The notes under the pieces: model-generated
What the model saw: only the letters and a program-made list of their open reading frames with translations
Told to the model about the DNA's origin: nothing
The model's database searches: none
Origin: Volvariella volvacea V23
Taxonomy: Eukaryota; Basidiomycota; Agaricomycetes; Agaricales; Pluteaceae
Reading direction: 5' to 3'
NCBI GenBank assembly: GCA_000349905.1
Contig: KB722745.1
Coordinates: 13,233 to 77,232 of the forward strand
Length of the DNA stretch: 64,000 bases
Shown: one piece after another, positions 34,642-44,735 of the stretch
How positions within the stretch are numbered: position 1 is the first letter of the stretch
Layout: every line of letters starts with the position of its first letter
Program-made: the position numbers and the translations under genes

Positions 34642-36392
34642 ATGGAGCAACTCGTAGACGTGTCCGCCGATGTCATCAGAAAGAATCTCGACCGCAAAAT
34701 ATCTCAATACGAGTTGAGCGCTTAGGAGCTCAAACTTCAGCGCAATGCTCTCGCTCCCATCAACAGGATACCGCCCGAGATACTCGCCAAGGTTTTTATG
34801 CTTGCTGCTGTATCTGTTCTCAAATGGTCGAAGAGAAGCTTCCGCGGGAGGTTTGGCAACCACATTTCAATCACCCAAGTCTGTCATCACTGGCGGGAAG
34901 TGGCTGTCGGTTTTCCATTACTGTGGCAGGAAATTGGATTTATATGCGCGCCTTTGGCAGACGAGTTCCTCAAACGATCTCAAGATGTCCCTTTGCTGGT
35001 CGAGATTACGGAGAACCATGATTTCAACAATCCCGGACTCAAGGATGCCGTTGAAGCGGCACTCAAGCAGATTGGACGGATACAGAAGCTGGTAATATGT
35101 CAGCCAGACATAGTCAGTAAATGATCTTGGGAGGTCCAGCGACTGAAGTTGCTGAGGAATCCGGCGCCCCTGCTGCGGGACTTGACTCTGAATTCTCGAT
35201 ATTTAGACTTGCCGGTGAGGTTATCGACATCGATCTTTCAAGGACAATCTCCCCCACTTCGAACGTTAGAGTTGATCAAGTGCGAATTCAGATGGGATTG
35301 CTTTCTACTCCACCTTCCTTCTTTGTCGACACTCAAGATCGTTAAACCTGTCAATCGTCCGACCCTCACCAAGTTGGTCTCTGCCTTATGCTCAAAGCCA
35401 CTATTAGTTGATCTTCACCTCGAATCCTGCAAAATCTCTTCCACCATACCGACCCCGGATCTGTTGTCATTTTACGCGTCCTTTCCCCTACTACGACGCT
35501 TCCATCTTGCCGACGCATTTCCTTCCTGTGATGCACTTTTATCTTGGCTTCCTATTAATCCGAACACCGATCTTACTATCTGCTTCACGTGCAAGCCAAC
35601 AGTACTCTACGGTGTCCCGTTGCTCTCTTTTCTCCTTACTCTTTGGCGACTCCCAAACCTGCAGCCCATTCAATATATCAAGGAGATGAGCCTCGATTGC
35701 CAACCCCTCTGCCTTAAGATGAAGGCTTGCTACAATACCTCTACCCAACTATTACTCGAGTTTAACGTTCCAAACACTACAAGGATCAACGATGTCGATT
35801 GGGCTGTATGGTGTATCGGTATTTCTTGGATACTCTTTTCAGCTCTTCCGATCAGCGAAATGGAGAAGCTCTCGATCGGTCTCGATACCGATGATTTCCC
35901 CAACACACAAAATTTGTTTATCGAAAGGATTCAGCCTTGCACCGAGTTGAAGGAAATCTGCATCGGAAAATACAGGCGTCAGGTCCCCCTTTTTTTATTC
36001 GGCCCTATATCACCAAATCACTGAGACGGAAGGTGACAGCGAGAAGGATCGGGGTAGAAATGATGCATCCAAATCAGAACTTCCAAGCGCGACAATTCCT
36101 TTCCCCAATCTTGAATGTATTCGGTTCAACGGTCTCACTCTTGAGAGCGACCACTATCACTGCCTGGAAGCCTATCTCAGGAAGAGGAAAACCGCCGGAA
36201 CTCCTTTAAAGATTCTAGGACTCAACTACGTATTCTGGACAGATTCTGATGATCTTGTGAGTTTCGTTAAGCGGCTGCGGCGCGATGAGGTTGTTGACGT
36301 GGTAGACTTGGGGTACCTTGAGCAATGTGAGGTCGCTATGTCAGAATAAAATCATCCCAAAGATTCCACTGATTCTTCGGAGTCGGATGATT
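34642..36392 (+). pseudogene. F-box-like gene inactivated by stops and a frameshift
   Basis: The ATG at 34642 begins a helical lead-in (MEQLVDVSADVIRKNL) that meets an in-frame TAG near 34723. The same frame then runs through an F-box-like core (INRIPPEILAKVFMLA ... VCHHWREVAVGFPLLW). It is stopped again by TGA at 35122-35124 and continues in the same frame from 35125 to 36024 with the third-subfamily blocks CEFRWDCFLLHLPSLSTLKI and SWLPINPNTDLTICF. After a one-base shift near 36024 the C-terminal end is recognisable (LECIRFNGLTLESDHYHCLEAYL), ending with an acidic tail interrupted by a stop at about 36347 (DSTDSSESDD). Homologous to the degenerate minus-strand genes at 12.5-17.5 kb. Lesions are few, so inactivation looks recent. 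It starts 313 bp after the CHAT gene. Confidence 0.75.
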
Positions 36393-36830
36393 AATGGTAG
36401 CTCGTCGAGCAGGTGAACCCGGTGTAAGCTTCCTACTCTATTATGTCAGATTAGCACGCGTACTAGCACCAGTATGGAATTTGCAAGATCCAATACAACT
36501 TATTCCTATCAATCCTCGAGGAAATTATCTTGTTGCGACTAGGTCCAGAGTCCGTGGGTGTGCATACCAGCTATGTTTCGCGCGCTTTGGGCGTGCTTTG
36601 GAGACAGAAAGGTCTTCGAACGGTTTCAAGGTATACAGCTAGTGGTTGGGATTGCAGCGTTTAGTACACTGAGCAAATTTAGGCCAAAAGTTTTGGTAAT
36701 GTCCCCCTCGGACAGCTATATCTTAACATAGGAGCTACTTGCCAGTGCCAAGGGCGTGGCTACCATAAATTGTTCAGCCTCTCCTCTCTTGTGTCACGGA
36801 AGCTTCAGCCCCGCTTCCTTTTTCCAGTGT

Positions 36831-37095
36831 TAGGTACCTTCGGTTTAGCGATCTCGTGTTAAGTAACGATCAGTTTCAAGGTTTAGAGATCTACCTTAGG
36901 AAGAGGAGGGCGGCGGGGATCCCCCTGAAATCTATCGAACTTGACTATGTTGGCTGGCCAGACGACGACAATTTCGTGGCCTTCGTTGAACGATTGAAAC
37001 AGGATAAGCTAGTTGAAGAGATTAGCGTGCAATACCGAGAGGTTATGCAGGATGGAAACAACTCTCCAGTCTCGGATGATGACTCGGATGATTGA
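36831..37095 (+). pseudogene. Detached C-terminal fragment of an F-box-like gene
   Basis: An 80-codon open stretch repeats the end of the pseudogene just upstream: YLRFSDLVLSNDQFQGLEIYL, then LRKRRAAGIPLKSIELDYVGW and an acidic tail VSDDDSDD. It corresponds to LEAYLRKRKTAGTPLKILGLNYV...SESDD upstream. There is no F-box or start belonging to it, so it is best read as a leftover of a second, mostly lost copy or a local duplication of the 3' end. Confidence 0.6.
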
Positions 37096-38046
37096 CGGAT
37101 GGTTGATGATTTCATTAAAGACCAGCGGTATATACATCATGACAGGGTTTTATTGATCGATGCGACATGGGGAATCAGGGTTTTATCCTCTATTTTTGAG
37201 TAGCATACTGTTCAACCTTTTCTGCGCAGGCTACGTTCCAAATAATTAAAAAAGGCATAAATATCAATAATTTGTTTTTGGTGTCACGCCTCTGTTGGTT
37301 TCGAGTCGCAACCGCTACTCCGTTCAAACTAGGGGTACTGCGACTGTGGCGTGCCTCAAGAACTCAGAGGAAAGCATGTCCCAAATGATGCCTGTGTCGA
37401 CGACAAAACCACACTGCTCGATATGGTTGTTCATCAACTCCGCCAACGCAGCACACCGATGATCATTGATACAATCTCTACGGAACTCCCGACTGAAATC
37501 TTCGTACTCGTTGTCCAGGTGGACAATAATATAAGTCATAGGCCGACCGAGGTCAGGATGCTATAATGGGAGGAGGACATTCCAACTTGAACGAGGCTGA
37601 ACCACCCATGGGTACAGAAAGCTCTTCTCACGAAATCGAGAATGGCAATGCATCGAGCATCTCCTTTCCCAGTCTTAGACGACGTCATTTGGACTACATT
37701 TGATTGCCCAGCTGGGACCGTAATACGCTCAACGTATATATTCGGGAAGGAGAATAATTAGGCGTCCCGCTGACGCTTTCTACTGTTCTTCGTGGTTGGT
37801 TACCTGGCAGGCGTTCGTTTTAGTTATTGCATGGGCACAAGGTGGTGATGATGGATTCTGTATACTCCCTTATTATCAATTGCAAGCATTCCCCTGACCA
37901 TGCGTTAGCGTCTCGCTTTGAGGTTGACTGCCCGCTGTACTCGTCATATAGCATTGGCAACTTTAGGTGTACAATTTAATAACGACAGGATTTTATGACC
38001 CGACGAATTGTGAAAGAGACACCCTAGCTCATTGTATCTGGAAAAT
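37096..38046. other. Intergenic region with a possible F-box scrap
   Basis: 951 bp with no intact gene. At about 37465-37530 (plus) a stretch reads IDTISTELPTEIFVLVV, which resembles the first helix of an F-box-like domain, but the frame ends at 37566 and nothing recognisable follows. It may be another remnant of the decayed subfamily. Confidence 0.3.
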
Positions 38047-39729
38047 CTACTTCCGTGAGTCCCACCTGTACAATTGATTTCCTAATCTCAGACTCTCCAA
38101 TACCGGCTTCTTTTTCTTAAGCAGGGAGGAAAAGTGTTTTGCGACAGGTATCAACTGCTCCTCTAGCGCTCTGCCTTTAAGTTCCACGCGACGTAGATCA
38201 GTGAAATTTGATAGCCATCTTGCTAGATAACGCATTCCATGCGCTTCAATCTCCCGTGCGTCTCCTTGTTCATTGGCAATGATTGACAGTCGCTCCTCAT
38301 ACACCTCGAAGGAACCCAAGACGAGATCAGTAACGCCACTGTATCTGCACCCATACCTCCATTCTATCGTATATTCCTTGAAACTTCTGTAAGACGTCGT
38401 TCCTTCCAGTAATGCTGGAGGAAGATCGTCAATAGCAAGTCCAATCACTTTGCATTGGAATTGCTTGAGGTATTCGAGGGCCGATGTGAGAGGGGTTAAG
38501 GGAGCCCTAAATGCGACTGTCGAACTGCCAAAACGTGGCATTATCCATACCGTATCGAGTGAGGAAGTGAACTTGAGTGTGCTCCCTAAAAGATAGTCCG
38601 GCGGCCCACGGAAGTACTCGACGCGTGGAAAGGATAGCGAAATCCCAAGTAATCGATGCATAATAGGGAGTGAGCCATCGAGGACCAAAGACTTGAGTCT
38701 TGAAAAGTCTAGATGGTAGAGGAAATCACCGATGGTAAGCATGCTGATCTGAGGGTAGAGTCGTTGCAGGGTCAAGGAAGTGAGAGGTCGTGAGCGAGGA
38801 ATGAACTTCCGTAAAGCCGAAAATGCGGCTTCCCAGTCTTTTATGTTCCATGTCGAGTTAGGTTCGATCAAAATGTCCGAAACGGTTAAAGAAGTAAGAT
38901 GTGGCGAGTTCTGAAAGAGCTCATAAAGCCATTGAGAAAATGGGGGTAGGAGGAATATCAGCGACGATATTTTGAAGGACAAAAGGGAGTTGCAAGTGGG
39001 CTTTTGTCGTAACGTAGAGAGAAAAGACTTCGGAGTATATGGCGATCGTAGAGGAGGAGGGGGCTGCGATTTTGTAGATGGGAGAATTCGAGAGCCGCTA
39101 AGTCTCGTATAATAATAATACGGCTTCGCATTTAGTCCAGGCTTCCCCTTCAAAAAGATCCAAGTGCGCAGTAGCATTTTGATGAAGGCATCTCGATCCT
39201 GAAGCTCAAACATCTGATACGACTCCGTCATTACTTCTCCCCCATAAATGTCCAACTCTTTGCAACCTCTCCGCAGGGCTTCGTTCAATAATCCACCAAA
39301 AATGTTGACCCATAAGCGAAGCATGACATTACTAGTGGCGTGATATGGTGGATTAGTGTCTGTAAAATCCAATTCCAGTGCTTCCAGGCTATCAAGCCTC
39401 GAAATTGCAAGGTAGAGTCGCCAGCAGTCATATATGATAAGGTTTGTTCCACCCCTGAGTCGACAAATAATCCGATCAGCACGACGAATGCTGAAAGCGA
39501 TGATAAGAGCAGATAGATCATCATAGTTCTGAGGGTAGGCGGTTGGTTTTCTGGTGGGCACGAGGTTGAAAGTACTGGTTGCAATCCCAGCCAGGGACAT
39601 ATAAATTTCGTTGAGCCGTCTGGACACTCCTGCGAAATGAATTGATTCAGCAGATTTAGATGGAAAACGTTGAAGGCAGGCATAGATGTAGAATAGGAGT
39701 TCCGTAGGGAGGTCCAATAGACCGGTCAT
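38047..39729 (-). CDS. F-box/LRR-like protein
   Basis: An intact 560-residue frame from an ATG at 39729. The F-box starts at once (MTGLLDLPTELLFYIYACL ... FAGVSRRLNEIYMSL). The subfamily signature IYDCWRLYLAISRLDSLEALEL is near residue 102 and PPFSQWLYELFQNSPHLTSLTV near residue 258. Irregular leucine repeats fill the rest. Presumed SCF substrate adaptor. It is the first of three tandem minus-strand paralogues. A TATATAA element lies 76 bp upstream of the ATG and a four-copy heptamer lies between it and the start. Confidence 0.82.
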   Translation of the reverse strand: MTGLLDLPTELLFYIYACLQRFPSKSAESIHFAGVSRRLNEIYMSLAGIATSTFNLVPTRKPTAYPQNYDDLSALIIAFSIRRADRIICRLRGGTNLIIYDCWRLYLAISRLDSLEALELDFTDTNPPYHATSNVMLRLWVNIFGGLLNEALRRGCKELDIYGGEVMTESYQMFELQDRDAFIKMLLRTWIFLKGKPGLNAKPYYYYTRLSGSRILPSTKSQPPPPLRSPYTPKSFLSTLRQKPTCNSLLSFKISSLIFLLPPFSQWLYELFQNSPHLTSLTVSDILIEPNSTWNIKDWEAAFSALRKFIPRSRPLTSLTLQRLYPQISMLTIGDFLYHLDFSRLKSLVLDGSLPIMHRLLGISLSFPRVEYFRGPPDYLLGSTLKFTSSLDTVWIMPRFGSSTVAFRAPLTPLTSALEYLKQFQCKVIGLAIDDLPPALLEGTTSYRSFKEYTIEWRYGCRYSGVTDLVLGSFEVYEERLSIIANEQGDAREIEAHGMRYLARWLSNFTDLRRVELKGRALEEQLIPVAKHFSSLLKKKKPVLESLRLGNQLYRWDSRK

Positions 39730-39736
39730 GGTGTTG

Positions 39737-39764
39737 GTTGAATGTTGAACGTTGAACGTTGAAT
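39737..39764 (-). repeat. Four-copy heptamer just upstream of an F-box ATG
   Basis: On plus the units are gttgaat, gttgaac, gttgaac, gttgaat in direct succession, ending 8 bp from the start codon of the 38047-39729 gene. It therefore lies in the presumed 5' untranslated region. It may be slippage or a regulatory element; I cannot tell which. Confidence 0.7.
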
Positions 39765-39804
39765 GGCGGCCTGAGGAAGGTTGTGATGCCCTCCGCTCAG
39801 GTTC

Positions 39805-39811
39805 TTATATA
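39805..39811 (-). promoter_or_regulatory. TATA box candidate
   Basis: TATATAA on minus, 76 bp before the ATG of the F-box gene at 38047-39729. Spacing is plausible for a fungal TATA box with a short 5' leader. Confidence 0.45.
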
Positions 39812-40038
39812 GTTTTTGACGGCTCTGGGAAATTTCCAGCGCCTTACGCACAAATTGAATAATCTCAGGGTCCACTGCGTCACCTCTCAGTTGAGGGAAA
39901 TAATCAACTCTGTATCTGATCCACAAGCCTGCAATAGCCATCATTAAGAACGATTCACAAGCATTAATTGAAGATAAATAAAATTCAACCCAGGACGACG
40001 AGTTTCATCATATACAACCAAACCTGAAAAACCTGCGA

Positions 40039-41763
40039 CTACGACGAGTTCCATTCGTAAGTTCGATCACTTATCTTCAGACGTTCCAAGATCTGCTGTT
40101 TTTCCTTTAGCAAAGAGGCAAAGTCATCTGCATTAGCTACCAGCCGATCTTCCAACTTCTGGTCTCTGAATTCTACCCGTCGCAAATCAATAAAGCCGCA
40201 AAGCCACGTCACAAGATAAAGTGCCTTGTCCCCCTCAATTCCGCGTACGTCATCTGTGCCATCAAACAACATTGATAACCGTCGTTCATAGCCCTCGAAG
40301 GAACACAGAACGAGATCGGTGATCCCCTTATAACCGGACTTCATTGACGAGATTTGGCGACCAAGAGCTTTATAAGAGGAAAACTCTCGAGGGAATTCAG
40401 AAGGGGTGTCAGGGAAGCCGTTCGTGGTTGTATTGAATTCTGAAGGGGAGCAACTAATTGCCAGGCCAATGACACTGCAGCTGTGTTGCTCCCTGAGTAC
40501 CTGAAGTGGGTGTTCCATGATGGGCACCGAGTCGAAATACCCAAACGATGCGCTCCTTGATTCCAATCGCGGAACAATCCAAACCTCATTCAGCGAGGAA
40601 GAGAACTTGAAAACGTCCTCCGAGAGGTAATCTGGTGGTCCTTGGAAGGACTGGACAGAAGGGAAATATATTGGCCATCCGGGTCCAATCCCTTTCTCCG
40701 TTAAGGCGTGTAGATATGGAAGAGAATCGTCAACGACAAGACGAGTGAGTTTTGATACGTCGATGCGAGAGAAGAAGTCATTCATAGCTGAGCTTGGCAT
40801 TGGAGGGAAAAGTTGTTGGAGGGTCAAGGACGTCAGGGGTTGAGAAATCCACTTTGAAACAGTTGAGATCATAATATCGTATTCTTTCGTGCCTTGCATA
40901 GTGAGGTAGGATACCGCCAAAGAGGTAAGATGAGGTGATGCTTGGAAGACCTCGTAGACCCACTGAGAGAAAGGGGGTCGGAGGAGTATGTGCGATGATA
41001 CCTCGATTGATGAAAGGTGAATTGATGAAAGGTGACAGCACCTGGGGCCTAATTCTATCAGGGAAGACTTTGAGGCGATAGGCGATTGGAGGGATGGAGG
41101 CGGCTTTGACTTCAAGGATGCAAGAATCTGCGAACCAGTCCTCGCCCAATAACCATGGGGCCTCACATCCAGAGCAGGCTTTCTACCCAAGAAGGCTCGG
41201 GTGCCAGAGAGCGCTTTATCGAGGTTGCTTTGTGTCAGAAAGTCGACGAACCGGTACGCGCCCGCAATTCCTTGCCCCCTACGCACCACCAATCTCTTGC
41301 AGCCTTTCCTCAATGCTTCGTTCAATAACCCACCAAAGATGTTGACCCATCTACGGAGCAGAGTGTCGGAGACATACCCCATTGGCGGTTCGTGGAGCGG
41401 GAGCTCTAGCTGTAGAGCGTGCAAGGTATCAAGTCTCGAAATTGCGAGGTAGAGCCGCCAGCAGTCGTAGATCATAAGGTCGCCTCTCCACTGGAATCGG
41501 CAGGTCAGCTGGCCAACGCAATGAATATCAAAAGCGATGATAAAGGTGGATAAGTCATCGTGGTTCTGAGGATTAGACGTCGAAATCTTCGTCAACACTA
41601 GTTCGAGGGTTTGAGTCGTCGTTATAGTAGAGGAAATGTAGATCGAGTTGAGTCTCCTGCATACTCGAGCGAAATCGAGCAGCCCATCCGGTTCTGACGA
41701 ACATCGCAGAGTGTATATAATGTGGAGCAGAAGCTCGGTAGGAAGGCTCAATAATCCTACCAT
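40039..41763 (-). CDS. F-box/LRR-like protein
   Basis: I place the start at the ATG at 41763, because MVGLLSLPTELLLHI aligns with the start of the tandem paralogue (MTGLLDLPTELL). That gives 574 residues; an in-frame ATG at 41832 would add 23 basic residues. The F-box is followed by IYDCWRLYLAISRLDTLHAL and PPFSQWVYEVFQASPHLTSLAV. A perfect 15-bp tandem duplication (41006-41035) encodes a doubled HLSSI. The protein is leucine-rich to the end, and the presumed role is substrate choice in an SCF ligase. It is the middle member of the three-gene tandem and clearly a recent relative of its left neighbour. Confidence 0.8.
   Translation of the reverse strand: MVGLLSLPTELLLHIIYTLRCSSEPDGLLDFARVCRRLNSIYISSTITTTQTLELVLTKISTSNPQNHDDLSTFIIAFDIHCVGQLTCRFQWRGDLMIYDCWRLYLAISRLDTLHALQLELPLHEPPMGYVSDTLLRRWVNIFGGLLNEALRKGCKRLVVRRGQGIAGAYRFVDFLTQSNLDKALSGTRAFLGRKPALDVRPHGYWARTGSQILASLKSKPPPSLQSPIASKSSLIELGPRCCHLSSIHLSSIEVSSHILLRPPFSQWVYEVFQASPHLTSLAVSYLTMQGTKEYDIMISTVSKWISQPLTSLTLQQLFPPMPSSAMNDFFSRIDVSKLTRLVVDDSLPYLHALTEKGIGPGWPIYFPSVQSFQGPPDYLSEDVFKFSSSLNEVWIVPRLESRSASFGYFDSVPIMEHPLQVLREQHSCSVIGLAISCSPSEFNTTTNGFPDTPSEFPREFSSYKALGRQISSMKSGYKGITDLVLCSFEGYERRLSMLFDGTDDVRGIEGDKALYLVTWLCGFIDLRRVEFRDQKLEDRLVANADDFASLLKEKQQILERLKISDRTYEWNSS
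41006..41035 (-). repeat. 15-bp in-frame tandem duplication within an F-box gene
   Basis: Two identical adjacent copies of attgatgaaaggtga (plus strand) at 41006-41020 and 41021-41035. They add five codons (HLSSI) immediately before the PPFSQW block; the tandem paralogues lack the second copy. Confidence 0.75.
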
Positions 41764-42034
41764 GAGGAATTGGGTGGGAGGTTTACTGTAGCGTTTTGAT
41801 GACTTCTGCTGGGCACTGTTTTTAGGCACCATCAAGGCCTGACAAAGCAAGGGTGAACTATTTCACCGGTTAAGCAACCAAGATGAGAATGCTCTTAATT
41901 ATGAAACGTGGACTTTGGTTTGCGTGCTTGTTCTGCTCCAAAATGGTTGGGCCACTCGAATTGGCCAGTCCACTACGAGTACAAAGACCATACAGAACAG
42001 CTACTCTCAGCCGCAAACGATATCCCACCACACC

Positions 42035-43816
42035 TTACGTGCGCCCCCTGAGTTCATACACCTTCGTCCCAATCCTCAACCTATCCACCTCCAAACACCG
42101 CTCCCCCACCACCTCAGCAAACCGATCCGCAGCTCGCATCACCAACCCCCCCTCTCCCAAATCCCCACTCCTAAACTCCACACAACGCACATCCACAAAG
42201 CCGCTTAACCACGCGACCATGTAAAGCAAGATATCCTCTCTAATCCGCACTCCACCGCGACCATCTTCGTCCTGGACAACAAGCTGCAGCCTATCCGCCC
42301 AGACAGCAAAGGAGCACAACACCAGCTCCGTCACTCCAGCGTAAAACTTGATGGGTCCACGCCGGGACAGCTCTTCCTCTCTTACAACATGCATATGCGC
42401 ATCGTAATAATTCATGAACGGCGCGATTGAGACGGCCTGCGTGAGGTCATAAAACCCGCCATTGAACTCCAACGGGAGGTACCGCAGGACGAGCTGAACG
42501 GACCGACAGCGGACTTGAACAAGTCTTTCGAGAACCTCGGCGTACCCTGCTGAACACCTCGAATACCCAAACGAAACTAGGGCGCTGAATCGTGCGATAA
42601 TAACGGCAGATTCGAGTCGATCAAACTTGTGCGTGAGCGTTACGAAGAAGTCGAATGGCGCGTGGATGACCTTGATCTCGGGGAGGCGAAAGGGGAGGTC
42701 GAGACCTTCTGGGAGGATGAAGCTTGGCATCGTCTCGTCGAGGTAGAGGTGGGTGAGGTTTGAGAGGTTGATAAAGTTGAATAGGTTAAGGAGAGAGAAG
42801 AAGTGTAGAGACGGACTGAGCTGTCCAATCGAGAGGGACCGAAGAGGTTGCGAACGGGGGATGCAGGTTATGAGCACGCCTATAGCTGGGTCCCAATCCC
42901 ACCCATACCCACCGCTGATGTTCTTGAGAGTGACCGACGTGAGATTGGGCGAGGACCGAAAGATGTCGTAGAGCCATTGCGAGAATGGCGGTTTGAGGAA
43001 CATGCACGATCCGATTTCAATTGACGTCAAAGACGAGCTGTGCGACTTTAAACGTAATTTTCCAAAAAGCGACTGCGGGGAAATGTACGGAGATCGTAGG
43101 GGTTGAGGCGGCGCAGAGTTCAAGGTTGGTACAATTGTACGTCTATTATCCGCGCGCATATAGACGCCCATCGGACCTGCCTGAAGACCTGGCTTCTTGC
43201 GGAAGAGCGTCTTGCCATCCATTATTGCTCTACGAAGGACGTAGTGACAGAAATGGAAATCAGCGTGATAGTCCCAAAAGTCGTACGCCCCGGTCATGAC
43301 CATTCCTCCCGTTATGTTCAGCCTCGTACACCCCTTGCGTACAGCCACATTAAGCCCACCAAAAACGTCGACCCATCTCTGCAGCTGAGCATCTTGAATG
43401 TTTCTAGGTTCAGTGCTCTCGCGACTCGGATCAACGAAATGAAGTTCCAACTCCTCCAAGGCGTCCAATCTCGCGATCAGGAGATACAATCGATAAACGT
43501 GATAAATAATGTTATTGAACTCGTGAGACTGAAAACGGCAGACAAGTCGGGGGAGGCTGCGGATCTCAAAGGCAATGGTGAGAGCAGTGAGGATGTCAAA
43601 GTCGTGGGCGCTGGGACGTTTCGTGAGCGCTACATCGACCATTTGCGTGGCGTTTGACAATCCGTTAGACGAGAGGATGATGGGTATCAGTATAAGGTTC
43701 AAGCGCTTGCATAACTGGGAGAGGTAGAAGAGCTCAGCGCCTCTCGGGGAGACCTCTTGGATGCTGGTGCTGATTCGCAGGAGGATTTCGGTTGGAAGGC
43801 CGAGCAAGAGCGTCAT
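42035..43816 (-). CDS. F-box/LRR-like protein
   Basis: An intact 593-residue frame from an ATG at 43816. The F-box is at residues 4-42 (LLGLPTEILLRISTSI ... LSQLCKRLNLILI). The signature appears as IIYHVYRLYLLIARLDALEELEL, with H-V in place of the D-C-W seen in paralogues, and PPFSQWLYDIFRSSPNLTSVTL follows near residue 274. The remaining sequence is leucine-rich. It is the most diverged and outermost of the three tandem minus-strand paralogues. Presumed SCF adaptor with unknown substrate. Confidence 0.82.
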   Translation of the reverse strand: MTLLLGLPTEILLRISTSIQEVSPRGAELFYLSQLCKRLNLILIPIILSSNGLSNATQMVDVALTKRPSAHDFDILTALTIAFEIRSLPRLVCRFQSHEFNNIIYHVYRLYLLIARLDALEELELHFVDPSRESTEPRNIQDAQLQRWVDVFGGLNVAVRKGCTRLNITGGMVMTGAYDFWDYHADFHFCHYVLRRAIMDGKTLFRKKPGLQAGPMGVYMRADNRRTIVPTLNSAPPQPLRSPYISPQSLFGKLRLKSHSSSLTSIEIGSCMFLKPPFSQWLYDIFRSSPNLTSVTLKNISGGYGWDWDPAIGVLITCIPRSQPLRSLSIGQLSPSLHFFSLLNLFNFINLSNLTHLYLDETMPSFILPEGLDLPFRLPEIKVIHAPFDFFVTLTHKFDRLESAVIIARFSALVSFGYSRCSAGYAEVLERLVQVRCRSVQLVLRYLPLEFNGGFYDLTQAVSIAPFMNYYDAHMHVVREEELSRRGPIKFYAGVTELVLCSFAVWADRLQLVVQDEDGRGGVRIREDILLYMVAWLSGFVDVRCVEFRSGDLGEGGLVMRAADRFAEVVGERCLEVDRLRIGTKVYELRGRT

Positions 43817-44735
43817 GAGGGCATAGGTGAACCCGGTTGCGAAACTTGGAACAAAATATGGAATATATTCTCAAGGGAGGTGGGAGCGTTCATGAGAAAG
43901 ACGCAAGGATGTGGAGCAAGTAGGTTCCGTCAAGATATGTGACCTGTGGTGTGCCTTTAATGGGCGCCAAGAGATGCTATATCGAGGCGGGATTGGAGAC
44001 GGCGGTCCAGGGATATTGCCAAATGAGCCCCTAGACCGTGCCTTGAGATATATTGACCGGCCTCATCAATGTAGTTAGAGCACCCTGCAAACACGTTCGT
44101 CTTCGCTCCGAAGGGCATTGGAGCAAACTGAGGTTCAATAAATGCGTTGGCGACAACAGCATAGAGTCAAACCCTTGTGCGATTGCACGATCCCGTGATC
44201 AGCCACCAAGAGATATCCTTATCCAGGGCGGAATGGGTGCCAGGACCAGAAAGGCTATCTCAGGCCATATCAGCCTCGATTTCCTAGCATAAGGTCCAAA
44301 CCGCAGTACAAAGCCGAATCAATACGTCCTCGAGGTAGATCCCTGTGCAGTGCTGCGCAATTCATCATCTCCCAATACGGCTGCCCAATTCGAAAACACC
44401 GGACCAAAGGCTGCCAAAGATGTCTGACGGCCAGCCCCTGATTGCTATCTGAAAGTCGTAGAGCACCCGGCACGACCCGCAAAAAGGACTTTCAAGTCCA
44501 CCGCCGTTCTTGTTCGTCATCACAACGCCACATCCGAGGTGTGTCACCGTTCTGCCCTAACAATACAATGAAGGCACCGCAATAGATACGAGCTGCGCAG
44601 AGTTCATTGTCATGCCGGTCAGCTTGCATATGTGTCTGGCAGTGAGGGAGTGGTGAGTTGACGAGGTGGAGAGTGTCAAGCATTATAAAACGACTACACA
44701 CCAATGACGGTTAACCCAACACTGAAATTACAGAG
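43817..44735. other. Divergent intergenic region
   Basis: 919 bp between the starts of a minus-strand F-box gene and the plus-strand hydrolase-fold gene. Apart from the TATA candidate near the hydrolase I recognise no gene or repeat. Confidence 0.35.
44684..44690 (+). promoter_or_regulatory. TATA box candidate
   Basis: TATAAAA, 46 bp before the ATG of the alpha/beta hydrolase fold gene. It is a canonical sequence at plausible spacing with a very short 5' leader. Confidence 0.5.

Noticed and set aside
37351..37566. 71-codon plus frame with an F-box-like LPTEIF motif
   Set aside because: Only one helix-length match and no downstream homology; noted as a possible remnant but not called as a gene.
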